Below, in pieces: positions 45,229-54,101 of a stretch of DNA of 64,000 nucleotides. A program made the translations under genes and the position numbers. The notes under the pieces were generated by a model, which was not told the origin of the DNA, ran no database searches, and saw only the letters and a list, made by a program, of their open reading frames with translations. The stretch comes from Pseudomonas fluorescens (GTDB lineage: Bacteria > Pseudomonadota > Gammaproteobacteria > Pseudomonadales > Pseudomonadaceae). Where the stretch lies: contig NZ_LACH01000016.1 of NCBI RefSeq assembly GCF_000968015.1, positions 105,814 through 169,813 on the forward strand. The letters run 5' to 3'. Position 1 is the first letter of the stretch, and each line of letters starts with the position of its first letter.

Positions 45229-48200
45229 AGATCCTCGCGATCCGCCTGAAAAACCTCGCCTCACTGGCCGGGCCTTTTGAAATCGACTTTACCGCTGAGC
45301 CGTTGGCCAGCGCCGGTCTGTTCGCGATCACCGGGCCGACCGGCGCCGGTAAAAGCACCTTGCTCGACGCTTTGTGCCTGGCGCTGTTCGGTGCTGTGCC
45401 TCGGCTGAGCAATGCCCAGGTGTCTGCCAAAGCGCCAGACGCCGACGGCGAGATCAGTACTGGCGACCCCCGCACGCTGCTGCGTCGCGGCACGGGTGAA
45501 GGTTATGCCGAAGTAGATTTCGTTGGCATCGATGGCCGTCGCTACCGCGCTCGCTGGGAGGCTAATCGCGCTCGCGAGAAGGCCGGCGGCAAGCTGCAAG
45601 CCAGCCGTCAGAGTTTGCGCGACATCGATCTGGATCAACTGCTGGCCAGTCAGAAAGTTGAATTCAAAACCCAGCTCGAATCCGTACTGGGCTTGAACTT
45701 TGAGCAATTCACTCGCGCGGTGCTGCTGGCCCAGAGCGAATTCAGTGCGTTCCTCAAGGCTAACGACAACGAACGTAGCGAACTGCTGGAAAAACTCACC
45801 GACACCGCGCTCTATACGCGCCTCGGACGCCGGGCGTTCGACAAAACCAAAGAGGCTCGCGAAACCCACAAGCTGCTGCAGGATCAGGCCACCGGTGTGA
45901 CGCCGTTGTCGCCAGAAGCTCGGGCAGAACTCGATGAACGCTTCAGCGAGGCTCAGCAACAACTCAAGACCCAGCAAGCGCAACTCAAGCAATTGGAACT
46001 GCAACACACTTGGCTCAAGGACCTGCGTCAATTGCAGGACGAGCAACAGAGCGCCACCGAGCAACTGCAATCGGCCCAGCAGCACTGGGAAGGTCTGGCC
46101 GGCGAACGTTTGAAGCTGACTCGCCTGGAGCAACTGGCCCCGCAACGGCACCAGTTCGCCCGCAAGACCGAACTCACTGCCCGGCTCACACCCCTGGCCG
46201 CGCAGATTCAGCAGCACATCCAACAGCAAACCGAACTGAATGAACGCCAGGCGCAACTCGAACACAGCCTGAGCGCTGCGCAGACCGCACTGGTCGAAGC
46301 CCAAAGCCAACACACCACCAGCGCACCACTGCTGCGTCAGGCGTTTGAAGAGCAAAGCACCCTCGCTCGCCTGGTCAAGGATGCCGGCCTCAGTGCCAAT
46401 CTCAAGCAGCAGGCGGAACTGGCCTGCACTCAGGGTCAAAACACGATCCAAGGCTTGCTAGACCAACAGAAACAGGTCGCCGAACGTTTGCAGCGGATTG
46501 CCGGGGAGCTTGACCAAAGCACCCCTCTGGCGCCCTTGAGCGATGCCTGGAACGCCTACCGTGATCGCCTGCAACAGCTGATGCTGATCGGCAATCGCCT
46601 GAACAAGGGCCAGGCTGAACTGGCCGCCCTGGAACAGAGCGCCGCTCGCGCTGCCGAGGATCTGTCCACTCAGCGCCAGAGCCTTGAAGTGCTGTACAAG
46701 GAGGCCGGCGCCGAACCTGAAGCGGTGGCCGAGCAGGTTCAGATTCTCGGTAGTCTGTTGCAGGATAACCGCAAGCAACAGCGGGACTTTGAAGAGCTGA
46801 CGCGCCTGTGGGCCAGTCAGCAGGAACTGGACAAGCACGCGTCCGAGCTCCAGCAACGTCAGCTGATCGCTCAGCAAGCGCGTGAGCGTCTGACCCAGGA
46901 CGGTGTGAAAGCCAAGAGCGAATTGGTCGTTGCCGAACAGACCCTGACCGTCACCCGCGAATTGCTGGAGCGCCAGCGCCTGGCCCGCAGCGCCAGTGTC
47001 GAAGAACTGCGCGAGCAGTTGCAGGACGATCAACCGTGCCCGGTCTGTGGCAGCCCCGACCATCCCTATCATCAGCCCGAAGCCCTGCTGCAAAGCCTTG
47101 GCCGGCATGATGAAAGCGAACAGGCCAACGCCCAGAAAGCCGTCGACCTGTTGAAAGAAACGCTCACTGACTTGCGCGCTGAAGTGGGCGGTGTGATTGC
47201 GCAGCAAAAGGAGTTGCTGCAACAGCAAGAACACCTCGCGACCCAGCAGCAGAGCCTGACGCCCAGCCTTGAGACACATCCGTTGTCTGCGCAGCTGTTC
47301 ACGCAGGATGCGCTCAAACGTGATGCCTGGCTGGTGCAGCAAAACAACCAGTTGAAACAAAGCATCACTCAGGACGAACAACGGCAGACCGCCCTGCTCA
47401 CCCTGCAACAGGACGCCGCGCGCCTTCACCAGCAACTGCGTAGCGCTGAAGCGGCGAGCCAGCAAGCTGCCCAGCACCTGGCCAACCAGCAACGGGAGTT
47501 GAGCAGTGATCGCCAGCGTCTGGACGAGGAGTTGACAGCGTTCAGCACCCTGCTCCCGGCCGATACGCTGCAAGCGCTGCGCAACGAACCGGCCGCGACC
47601 TTCATGCAATTGGACCAGCAGATCAGCCAGCGCCTGGAACAACTCGATCAGCAACGCGATGAACTCAGCGAACAGCAACAGCGGCAGCAGACGCTGGAAA
47701 AAGAACAGGACCGCCAACTCACTCGCCTCCAGCAGTTGGAAACGGCCCGCCAGCAGTTCACCGCCCTCGCCGACCAGCAACAGGCCTGCCAGCAAAAACT
47801 CACGCAATTGCTCGGCGAACACACCAGCGCCGAACAGTGGCAACAGCAACTGGATCAAGCCGTCGAACAGGCGCGCAACGCTGAGGCGACGGCCAATCAG
47901 GAACTGCAAAGCGTGCGTACGCGGCTAGTGCAGCTGGGCGCCGAACTCAAGGCCCAGCAGGAACGCTCGCAGGCACTGGAAACCGAAGATCGCGAGCTGA
48001 GCGGCAAGATTGCCAACTGGCGCGCCTTGCATCCGGAACTGGATGACGGCGGTCTGGAAGATCTGCTGAGTGTCGACGACCAGCAGGTCAGCGAACTGCG
48101 TCAGCAATTGCAGCAAAGCGAAAAAGCCATCGAACAGACCAAGGTTCTGTTGCAGGAGCGCGATCAGCGTCTACTCAATCATCTAGCACAGCACAACGGC

Positions 48201-48866
48201 AATCTCGACGCCGAACAGCTGGCGACGGCGCTTGCCGAGTTGCAAAACCTGTTCACCGCCAGCGAACACCGTTGCGCCGAACTGCGCGCCGAACAGGCCG
48301 AGGATCAGCGCCGGCAAAACGCCAATCAGGCCCTCGCACAGCAGATCGCCGACGCCTACACCGAATACCAGCGCTGGGCACGTTTGAATGCACTGATCGG
48401 TTCGGCCACGGGCGACACCTTCCGCAAGATCGCCCAGGCCTACAACCTCGACCTGCTGGTGCATCACGCCAACGTTCAGTTGCGGCAACTGGTGCGGCGC
48501 TATCGCCTCAAACGGGGCGGCAGCATGCTCGGGTTGTTGGTGATGGACACCGAGATGGGTGATGAACTGCGTTCGGTGCATTCGTTGTCCGGCGGCGAGA
48601 CGTTCCTGGTGTCGCTGGCCCTGGCGCTCGGTCTGGCGTCCATGGCATCGAGCACGCTGAAAATCGAATCGTTGTTCATCGATGAAGGCTTCGGCAGCCT
48701 TGACCCGGAATCCCTGCAACTGGCCATGGATGCTCTCGACGGCTTGCAGGCGCAAGGACGTAAAGTCGCGGTGATTTCACACGTGCAGGAAATGCATGAA
48801 CGGATTCCGGTGCAGATTCAGGTCCGCCGTCAGGGCAATGGCCTGAGTACGCTGGAGGTGAAATGA
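45225..48866 (+). CDS. sbcC: SbcC ATPase subunit
   Basis: This 1,213-residue SMC/Rad50-type protein has N-terminal ITGPTGAGKSTLLDAL (Walker A, about residues 31-46), two long Gln-rich coiled coils flanking a zinc hook CPVC (605-608), and C-terminal signature HSLSGGETFLVSLALALG with Walker B ESLFIDEGFGSLD. It couples ATP use to SbcD nuclease activity. It overlaps sbcD and the GST gene by ATGA on both sides. Confidence 0.95.
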   Translation: MKILAIRLKNLASLAGPFEIDFTAEPLASAGLFAITGPTGAGKSTLLDALCLALFGAVPRLSNAQVSAKAPDADGEISTGDPRTLLRRGTGEGYAEVDFVGIDGRRYRARWEANRAREKAGGKLQASRQSLRDIDLDQLLASQKVEFKTQLESVLGLNFEQFTRAVLLAQSEFSAFLKANDNERSELLEKLTDTALYTRLGRRAFDKTKEARETHKLLQDQATGVTPLSPEARAELDERFSEAQQQLKTQQAQLKQLELQHTWLKDLRQLQDEQQSATEQLQSAQQHWEGLAGERLKLTRLEQLAPQRHQFARKTELTARLTPLAAQIQQHIQQQTELNERQAQLEHSLSAAQTALVEAQSQHTTSAPLLRQAFEEQSTLARLVKDAGLSANLKQQAELACTQGQNTIQGLLDQQKQVAERLQRIAGELDQSTPLAPLSDAWNAYRDRLQQLMLIGNRLNKGQAELAALEQSAARAAEDLSTQRQSLEVLYKEAGAEPEAVAEQVQILGSLLQDNRKQQRDFEELTRLWASQQELDKHASELQQRQLIAQQARERLTQDGVKAKSELVVAEQTLTVTRELLERQRLARSASVEELREQLQDDQPCPVCGSPDHPYHQPEALLQSLGRHDESEQANAQKAVDLLKETLTDLRAEVGGVIAQQKELLQQQEHLATQQQSLTPSLETHPLSAQLFTQDALKRDAWLVQQNNQLKQSITQDEQRQTALLTLQQDAARLHQQLRSAEAASQQAAQHLANQQRELSSDRQRLDEELTAFSTLLPADTLQALRNEPAATFMQLDQQISQRLEQLDQQRDELSEQQQRQQTLEKEQDRQLTRLQQLETARQQFTALADQQQACQQKLTQLLGEHTSAEQWQQQLDQAVEQARNAEATANQELQSVRTRLVQLGAELKAQQERSQALETEDRELSGKIANWRALHPELDDGGLEDLLSVDDQQVSELRQQLQQSEKAIEQTKVLLQERDQRLLNHLAQHNGNLDAEQLATALAELQNLFTASEHRCAELRAEQAEDQRRQNANQALAQQIADAYTEYQRWARLNALIGSATGDTFRKIAQAYNLDLLVHHANVQLRQLVRRYRLKRGGSMLGLLVMDTEMGDELRSVHSLSGGETFLVSLALALGLASMASSTLKIESLFIDEGFGSLDPESLQLAMDALDGLQAQGRKVAVISHVQEMHERIPVQIQVRRQGNGLSTLEVK

Positions 48867-49477
48867 ATACGCTGTATTCCTTCCGCCGCTGCCCCTATGC
48901 GATGCGGGCGCGCATGGCCCTGCGCTACTCCGGCGTTGCGGTGAACATTGTCGAGGTCAGCCTGAAGGCCAAACCTGCCGAAATGCTGGCGCTGTCGAGC
49001 AAAGGCACGGTGCCGGTGCTGAGCGTCGATGGTCAGGTGATCGATGAAAGCCTGGCGATCATGCACTGGGCCCTGGCGCAGAGCGATCCGCAGGATTGGT
49101 TGCTCAAGGATGATCCTGTCGGGCAGCAACTTATCGCTGGGCTGATCGAAGAAAACGATCAGGTGTTCAAGGTGCACCTGAATCGCTACAAGTACGCCGA
49201 GCGATACCCCGAGCAGCCGATGGCGTTTTATCGCGCCGAGGGCGAGGTGTTTTTGCGCAGGCTTGATGAATTGCTGGAGGGACGCGACTACTTGCTGGAC
49301 AAGCATCCGAGCCTGGCGGATGTGGCACTGATGCCGTTCGTGCGGCAGTTCGCCCATGTGGATCGCGAGTGGTTCGGGCAGACGCCCTATCACCGTTTGC
49401 AGGCCTGGTTGCAGCGGCTTCTGGAGTCGGATTTGTTTGTCGGCGTAATGCAGAAGGAGCCGCACCGCCCCCTGTAG
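48863..49477 (+). CDS. Glutathione S-transferase family protein
   Basis: This 204-residue protein has an N-terminal thioredoxin fold with RRCPYAMRARMAL (Cys10), the cis-Pro and ligand-binding VPVLSVDGQVIDESLAIMHW block, and an all-helical C-terminal domain (SLADVALMPFVRQFAHVD). It resembles YfcF/GstB-like small GSTs acting in thiol detoxification. The start overlaps sbcC, so it is co-expressed; the functional link is unknown. Confidence 0.88.
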   Translation: MNTLYSFRRCPYAMRARMALRYSGVAVNIVEVSLKAKPAEMLALSSKGTVPVLSVDGQVIDESLAIMHWALAQSDPQDWLLKDDPVGQQLIAGLIEENDQVFKVHLNRYKYAERYPEQPMAFYRAEGEVFLRRLDELLEGRDYLLDKHPSLADVALMPFVRQFAHVDREWFGQTPYHRLQAWLQRLLESDLFVGVMQKEPHRPL

Positions 49478-49606
49478 CTGCTGGCGAAGCCTGCGTTCGG
49501 CTGCGAAGCAGTCGCAAATCCGTTATGTCAGATTTATCTGGAAGACCGAGTGCTCTGGTTTCACGACTGCTTCGCAGCCGAACGCAGGCTTCGCCAGCTG
49601 CTACAA
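49471..49606. repeat. Large inverted repeat, family D
   Basis: Arms CTGTAGCTGCTGGCGAAGCC..GCTGCGAAGCAGTCG and complement around a 45-bp centre; the first bases overlap the GST stop codon. Same family as 43745-43880. Confidence 0.9.
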
Positions 49607-49623
49607 GTGCGCGTCCAGGCAAC

Positions 49624-49881
49624 TCAGGCCAACACTTCACACATCTGCAACGCCGAGCAATCTACGTGGAACGGCCCGAAGAAATCGTCCTGACGTTCGA
49701 TCGGCGGATTGCCGGCCAGTAACCCCAGGGCCTTGGCGGTTTCAATGTTACGAGCAAGGTTGTGATTGGCTTCGATAGTCCGTGCCACCGACCCCGCCGA
49801 GCCCTGTCCGATCCCCAACAAGGAAGATCCATTGGTCATGAACGCCAGGAAGGCGATGACCCAAAGTCTGTGCCCTTTCAT
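49624..49881 (-). CDS. Small secreted protein, unknown
   Basis: This 85-residue protein has an N-terminal hydrophobic segment (LWVIAFLAFMTNGSSLLGI) and a mature part with two Cys near the end (HVDCSALQMCEVLA). GGGAGTCGCCGGGGA precedes ATG 49881. Its start overlaps the stop of the next gene upstream (ATGA, 49878-49881), so the two form a unit. No family recognised. Confidence 0.55.
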   Translation of the reverse strand: MKGHRLWVIAFLAFMTNGSSLLGIGQGSAGSVARTIEANHNLARNIETAKALGLLAGNPPIERQDDFFGPFHVDCSALQMCEVLA

Positions 49882-50090
49882 TCCCCGGCGACTCCCGCGA
49901 GTTCAGCTTGATCGACCATCGCGATTTGCGAACGGTGTTCAAACTGGATGCCGGGATGAGCGACTTGAATCGGCGCTTCAAGGGGTTGACGCGATTGTGG
50001 CGAGAGGCTGACAACCAGCACCAGGACCACGTAAAGAGCGATAGCCAGGTAGGCGCCGTGTTTGGCAGAAGTGATGATTGCGCTGGCCAT
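49878..50090 (-). CDS. Small single-helix membrane protein
   Basis: This 70-residue protein has one strong helix (YLAIALYVVLVLVVSL, residues 14-29) and a polar C-terminal part. GGAGAACATC precedes ATG 50090, which is preferred to an upstream in-frame ATG at 50108. It overlaps the next small gene by ATGA. Unknown function. Confidence 0.6.
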   Translation of the reverse strand: MASAIITSAKHGAYLAIALYVVLVLVVSLSPQSRQPLEAPIQVAHPGIQFEHRSQIAMVDQAELAGVAGE

Positions 50091-50205
50091 GATGTTCTCC
50101 GCAGGCATGTTTCGATGCCCACAGAATCGATCAAAAAAGCGGTGATAACCACTCAGGGTTATCCATAGTAACCATCAGCTTCGTTAATCATTAAGCCAAA
50201 CTATC

Positions 50206-50331
50206 TCAGTCTTCAATAAAACTCATCAAGCGCTCGCGGGCCGCATCGGGCTCGTCTGGAACGGGCTGGGCAGCCGAAAGAATGGGGGTGGAATAGAGAA
50301 ACAGAAGAACCACGGCCAGACGCATTGCCAT
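50206..50331 (-). CDS. Secreted 41-residue peptide
   Basis: The minus strand from ATG 50331 to TGA 50206 encodes 41 residues. An N-terminal signal-like half (AMRLAVVLLFLYSTPILSAA) is followed by a polar tail QPVPDEPDAARERLMSFIED. AAGGA lies about 8 bp before the start. It lies upstream of, and in the same direction as, the two small genes at 50090 and 49881 and may be transcribed with them. Unknown function; only the signal-plus-ribosome-site pattern supports it. Confidence 0.5.
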   Translation of the reverse strand: MAMRLAVVLLFLYSTPILSAAQPVPDEPDAARERLMSFIED

Positions 50332-50444
50332 GCTGTCGATCCTTATCAGGAGAAGGAGTCAAAAAATCAGCGTCAAATTTAAACTTGTGGCCATGTGATA
50401 TCAAGCACTACATTGATAGCAATATGATGCTGTCGTAAACGCGT

Positions 50445-50519
50445 TATGCAGGAGCGACATCACTCATGTTTTTCGAAGCTTTTCAGCTCGATCGGCACAA
50501 GTGACTTCGCTCCTGCATA
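50445..50519. repeat. 13-bp perfect inverted repeat in a gene-free gap
   Basis: TATGCAGGAGCGA (50445-50457) and TCGCTCCTGCATA (50507-50519) enclose 49 bp. It lies between the 41-residue peptide gene and the 59-residue secreted protein gene. It may be a structured repeat or a terminator for the gene at 50540. Confidence 0.7.
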
Positions 50520-50539
50520 AAGGGTGCAGGGGTCAAATT

Positions 50540-50719
50540 TCAGGCTTGGGTCTTGTGATCCAGAGCCGCGTAAAAGTTGGCGCTCTGTTGCAGGTATTTC
50601 TGGGTGTAGCTTTGGGTGTGGGATTTTTTGTCGCTGATTTCAACGTGGGCGCTGGCTGGCAAAGCAACGGTGGCAGAGATAGCGGAAGCGGCGATTACAG
50701 AGAAGAGATTGAAGTTCAT
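50540..50719 (-). CDS. Small secreted protein, 59 residues
   Basis: It has a signal peptide (LFSVIAASAISATVALPASA, cleaved before HVEIS) and a short polar mature part with a Gln/Ser/Thr-rich end (SHTQSYTQKYLQQSANF). CGAGGAACACCGCC precedes ATG 50719, which decides against the longer in-frame start at 50815. It resembles many small pseudomonad periplasmic proteins of unknown function. Confidence 0.65.
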   Translation of the reverse strand: MNFNLFSVIAASAISATVALPASAHVEISDKKSHTQSYTQKYLQQSANFYAALDHKTQA

Positions 50720-50846
50720 GGCGGTGTTCCTCGGATTCAGTTGGCTTGCTTGCCCGGTGGGGCCGTGAAGCAAACTTAACCGTCGAGGTTGGCGCCTTGA
50801 AATCTTTTGTAGCATTAGCAGATATCAGCGTCATTAATAGAAGGAT

Positions 50847-50871
50847 GCAGGCCCCATCAACCGGGGCCTGC
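50847..50871 (-). terminator. Hairpin after the lactonase gene
   Basis: GCAGGCCCC / GGGGCCTGC with a 7-base loop, 4 bp after the lactonase stop on the minus strand; the U tract is weak (ATCCTTCTATT). Confidence 0.6.
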
Positions 50872-50874
50872 GGC

Positions 50875-52050
50875 CTATTGACGCACCATGAACTTGAGAT
50901 CGCTCGGGGCATCCATCGGCAGTTTTTGCACGGTTTTACCCAGCAGGCCTGTCTTTGAATCGCGCTCGACGACGACAATCTGGTTACTTTTCTGGTTGGC
51001 GATCAGCAAGAACTTGCCACTCGGATCGAGGCTGAACTCACGCGGGTGATCACCTTCAACAGAACGACGCTGCAGTTCCTTGAGGTGCCCGGTCGCAGGA
51101 TCGATGGCGAACACCAGCAGCTGATTGGCGGTGCCACGGTTGCTGACGTAGAGAAACTTGCCATCGTGCGACGCGTGAAGCGCAGCGGCGGCCTTGTCCG
51201 AAGCGGGCTGCCCCGTCGCCAACTCGACCATTTGCGTTTGCTTGAGTTGGCCGTCCTTGTAATCGAACACCGCAACCTGCGCACTCATTTCCATGGTCAG
51301 CCACGCGTGCTTGCCATCGGCGCTGAACAGCAGATGACGCGGCCCGCTACCGGGTGGCAACTGGACGGACGCGGGTGTCGCGGCGGTCAAGGGCAGTTCC
51401 GGGTTGGCCTTGGGGTCGAAGCGGTAGGCAAAGATCTTGTCGGCGCCCAGGTCATTGGAGAACACATACTTGCCGTCCGGCGACGAAACCGTTGAATGCA
51501 CGTGCGCCGACATCTGCCGCTCGGGATTGACCCGGCTCGATGGATGGCTGCTCATCTGCACCACGGATTTCAGCTTGCCGTCGGCGTCCACCGGCAATAC
51601 CGCCAGCGTGCCGCCCGGATCTTCAGCCACCGAATAGTTGCTGACAAACAGGTGACTGGCTTCAATGCTGAGGCCCGAATGAGTCGGCTCATTGCCCAGG
51701 CTCTGCACCTGATTGATCAGGCTCAGCGCATGGGTTTTCGGATCGATCGCATAACTGCTGACGCGCCCTACCGGATCGGTCTGTCCCGGGCCGTTTTCGT
51801 TGACCACGAACAGGTGACGCTGGTCGTTGGACAGGGTCAGCCAGGACGGGTTTTCACTCTTGACCACTTGCAGCGGCTTGGCATCAATCTGCCCGGTGGT
51901 GGCGTCGAAGTTCAGGCGATAAATCCCCTGGCTCTGACCGGCGGTGTAGGAGCCGACCAGCAACTGATAGTCGTCGGCCAATGCAGCCTGAAAGCCTATC
52001 GCGCCGAGGCTGCCGGCCATCAACAGTGGCCAGAGCTTACGCATCCTCAT
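50875..52050 (-). CDS. Secreted lactonase family (seven-bladed propeller) protein
   Basis: This 391-residue protein has a signal peptide (LWPLLMAGSLGAIGFQAALA). The propeller blades carry the repeating DxxxxxLY/FVSN pattern (HLFVVNENGPGQTD, LFVSNYSVAEDPGG, FLYVSNRGTANQLLVF, FLLIANQKSNQIVVV), as in the 6-phosphogluconolactonase/YbhE family. The periplasmic location argues against a cytosolic pentose-phosphate role; a periplasmic sugar lactone is more likely, notably since pentonate genes follow. ATG 52050 has GAGGAAG upstream. It overlaps the end of the acidic protein gene by 14 bp. Confidence 0.85.
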   Translation of the reverse strand: MRMRKLWPLLMAGSLGAIGFQAALADDYQLLVGSYTAGQSQGIYRLNFDATTGQIDAKPLQVVKSENPSWLTLSNDQRHLFVVNENGPGQTDPVGRVSSYAIDPKTHALSLINQVQSLGNEPTHSGLSIEASHLFVSNYSVAEDPGGTLAVLPVDADGKLKSVVQMSSHPSSRVNPERQMSAHVHSTVSSPDGKYVFSNDLGADKIFAYRFDPKANPELPLTAATPASVQLPPGSGPRHLLFSADGKHAWLTMEMSAQVAVFDYKDGQLKQTQMVELATGQPASDKAAAALHASHDGKFLYVSNRGTANQLLVFAIDPATGHLKELQRRSVEGDHPREFSLDPSGKFLLIANQKSNQIVVVERDSKTGLLGKTVQKLPMDAPSDLKFMVRQ

Positions 52051-52333
52051 TCGCTTCTTCCTCGTCGTCATCACCGCGGAACGCGGTCATGCACACCAAC
52101 CGGTGCTCGCCGGAACTGCCGGTGATCAGCCAGCTTTGCAGGTCTGGATCGAAGGTCGCAGCCTCGACCTCGGCCGGGGTGAACTCCCAGTGCTTGGACA
52201 CACGACCGTCCAAGCATTCGATGTGCAGGTTATCGTCTTCATCGAGGGAGAATTCGAAGGCGTGCAGCCCATCGATTTCCACCATATCGCAGTGTTCGAG
52301 GGTGGCGAGCAAGGTGTCGGTTGCGGAAGTCAT
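52037..52333 (-). CDS. Small acidic protein of unknown function
   Basis: This 98-residue protein is rich in Glu/Asp (FSLDEDDNLHIECLDGR and a terminal DDDEEEANEDA tail). No signal peptide. ATG 52333 (MTSATDTLL) is chosen; it precedes and overlaps the lactonase gene, so the two are translationally coupled. I recall similar short pseudomonad proteins (DUF5629-like) but am not sure. Confidence 0.6.
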   Translation of the reverse strand: MTSATDTLLATLEHCDMVEIDGLHAFEFSLDEDDNLHIECLDGRVSKHWEFTPAEVEAATFDPDLQSWLITGSSGEHRLVCMTAFRGDDDEEEANEDA

Positions 52334-52390
52334 GGCAGTCAATCTTTGAATGGGAAAGACGCAATGATAGCTCATTGCGCCTCAGTCCAA

Positions 52391-52493
52391 TGTGGGAGCG
52401 AGCTTGCTCGCGATGGCGGTGTGTCATTCAACATTGATGTGATTGACAGGGACTCATCGTCGGAACGCCGCCCGGAGCAAGCTCGCTCCCACA
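52391..52493. repeat. REPIN, family A with a variant arm
   Basis: The left arm TGTGGGAGCGAGCTTGCTCG is standard; the right arm reads CGGAACGCCGCCCGGAGCAA..CTCCCAC, the same variant as at 25428. It is between the acidic protein gene and the dehydrogenase. Confidence 0.92.
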
Positions 52494-52510
52494 GGGGATT
52501 GTGCTCGCCG

Positions 52511-54091
52511 TTAGAGGGCTTCGCGCGAAGGTTGGCCATCGACCAATCGCTGGATTCGCAGTGGATTGCCATTCTTCAAGGCATCCGGCAGCAGGCTGTC
52601 GGGGTAGTTCTGGAAGCACACCGGGCGCAGGAAACGGTCGATGGCCAAGGTGCCCACCGACGTGCCGCGAGCATCGGATGTTGCCGGATACGGCCCGCCA
52701 TGGACCATCGAATCGCAGACTTCCACCCCAGTCGGATAACCATTGAGCAGGATCCGCCCGACCTTCTGTTCCAGCAACGGCGTCAGCTCAGCGAACTGCT
52801 CGAAGTCTGCCGTCTCGCCAATGATCGTCGCCGTCAGTTGCCCGTGCAGGCCATTCAATGCGGCGCTGAGTTGCGCCTGATCGGCGACTTCGACAAACAC
52901 CGTGGTCGGGCCGAACACTTCTTCCTGCAGCACTTCATCGCCCTTGAGCAACAGGCTGGCATCGGCCTTGAACAGCTGCGGTTGTGCCTGATTGCCTTGT
53001 TGCGGACTGCCGGCAAGATGCTCGATACCGGGATGAGCGAGGAGTTTTTGCAGACCTTGACCATAACTGCTCAAGGTCCCGGCATTGAGCATGGTTTGCG
53101 CCGGCTGATCGCCGATCAGGCCCGCCACCTGTTGCACAAACGCACTGAATTGCGGCGAACGAATACCGATCACCAAACCGGGATTGGTGCAGAACTGGCC
53201 GCAGCCCTGGACCACCGAAGCGGTCAGGTCGCGGGCGACCGATTCGGCGCGAACTTGCAGTGCCTGCGGCAACACGATCACCGGGTTGATGCTCGACATC
53301 TCGGCGAACACCGGGATCGGTTGTGGACGCGCGGCCGCCATGTCGCACAACGCACGTCCGCCTTTCAACGAACCGGTAAAGCCAACCGCCTGAATCGCCG
53401 GATGCTTGACCAACGCTTCGCCGACCCCACCGCCGTAGATCATGTTGAACACGCCGGCCGGCATGCCGGTTTTTTCTGCGGCGCGGATGATCGCGTCGGC
53501 CACTCGTTCGGCGGTGGCCATGTGACCGCTGTGAGCCTTGAACACCACCGGGCAACCGGCGGCCAACGCCGACGCGGTGTCGCCGCCCGCCGTGGAGAAC
53601 GCCAACGGAAAGTTGCTCGCACCAAACACCGCGACTGGCCCATGGCCGATGCGGTACTGACGCAAGTCCGGGCGCGGCAACGGTTGGCGCTCCGGCAATG
53701 CCCGATCGATCCGCGCGCCATAGAAATCACCGCGACGCAGCACCTTGGCGAACAAACGCATCTGGCCGCTGGTGCGACCGCGCTCGCCTTGAATCCGTGC
53801 AGCAGGCAGAGCGGTTTCGCGGCAGACCAGCGCAACAAAGTCATCGCCCAGCGCGTCCAGTTCATCGGCAATCGCATCGAGAAACTGCGCCCGACGTTCG
53901 GCACTCAGGCTGCGATAGGCCGGGTAGGCGGCAGCGGCAGCCTTGGCGGCGGCATCGACCTCTTCCGGGGTCGCCTGGAAGAAATCGTACGGCAATGCTT
54001 CGCCCGTGCTGGCGTCGACGCTCTGTAGTTTGAGCGGGCCGGCCGCACTGCGCTGGCCGCCGATGTAGTTGTGACCAAGAATCTGGGTCAT
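52511..54091 (-). CDS. 2-oxoglutarate semialdehyde dehydrogenase (NADP-type ALDH)
   Basis: This 526-residue ALDH-superfamily protein has the catalytic Cys in GQFCTNPGLV and the general base region EMSSINPVIVLP. It also has the ALDH blocks PVAVFGASNFPLAFST and VGFTGSLKGG and the late EEVFGPTTVF. Length and motifs match the Azospirillum/pseudomonad KGSADH family, which makes 2-oxoglutarate in the non-phosphorylating L-arabinose/D-xylose pathways. ATG 54091 (MTQILGHNYIGG) is used. It is the last gene of the minus-strand operon with the FAH-type gene. Confidence 0.88.
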   Translation of the reverse strand: MTQILGHNYIGGQRSAAGPLKLQSVDASTGEALPYDFFQATPEEVDAAAKAAAAAYPAYRSLSAERRAQFLDAIADELDALGDDFVALVCRETALPAARIQGERGRTSGQMRLFAKVLRRGDFYGARIDRALPERQPLPRPDLRQYRIGHGPVAVFGASNFPLAFSTAGGDTASALAAGCPVVFKAHSGHMATAERVADAIIRAAEKTGMPAGVFNMIYGGGVGEALVKHPAIQAVGFTGSLKGGRALCDMAAARPQPIPVFAEMSSINPVIVLPQALQVRAESVARDLTASVVQGCGQFCTNPGLVIGIRSPQFSAFVQQVAGLIGDQPAQTMLNAGTLSSYGQGLQKLLAHPGIEHLAGSPQQGNQAQPQLFKADASLLLKGDEVLQEEVFGPTTVFVEVADQAQLSAALNGLHGQLTATIIGETADFEQFAELTPLLEQKVGRILLNGYPTGVEVCDSMVHGGPYPATSDARGTSVGTLAIDRFLRPVCFQNYPDSLLPDALKNGNPLRIQRLVDGQPSREAL

Positions 54092-54101
54092 GCGTATCTC
54101 C

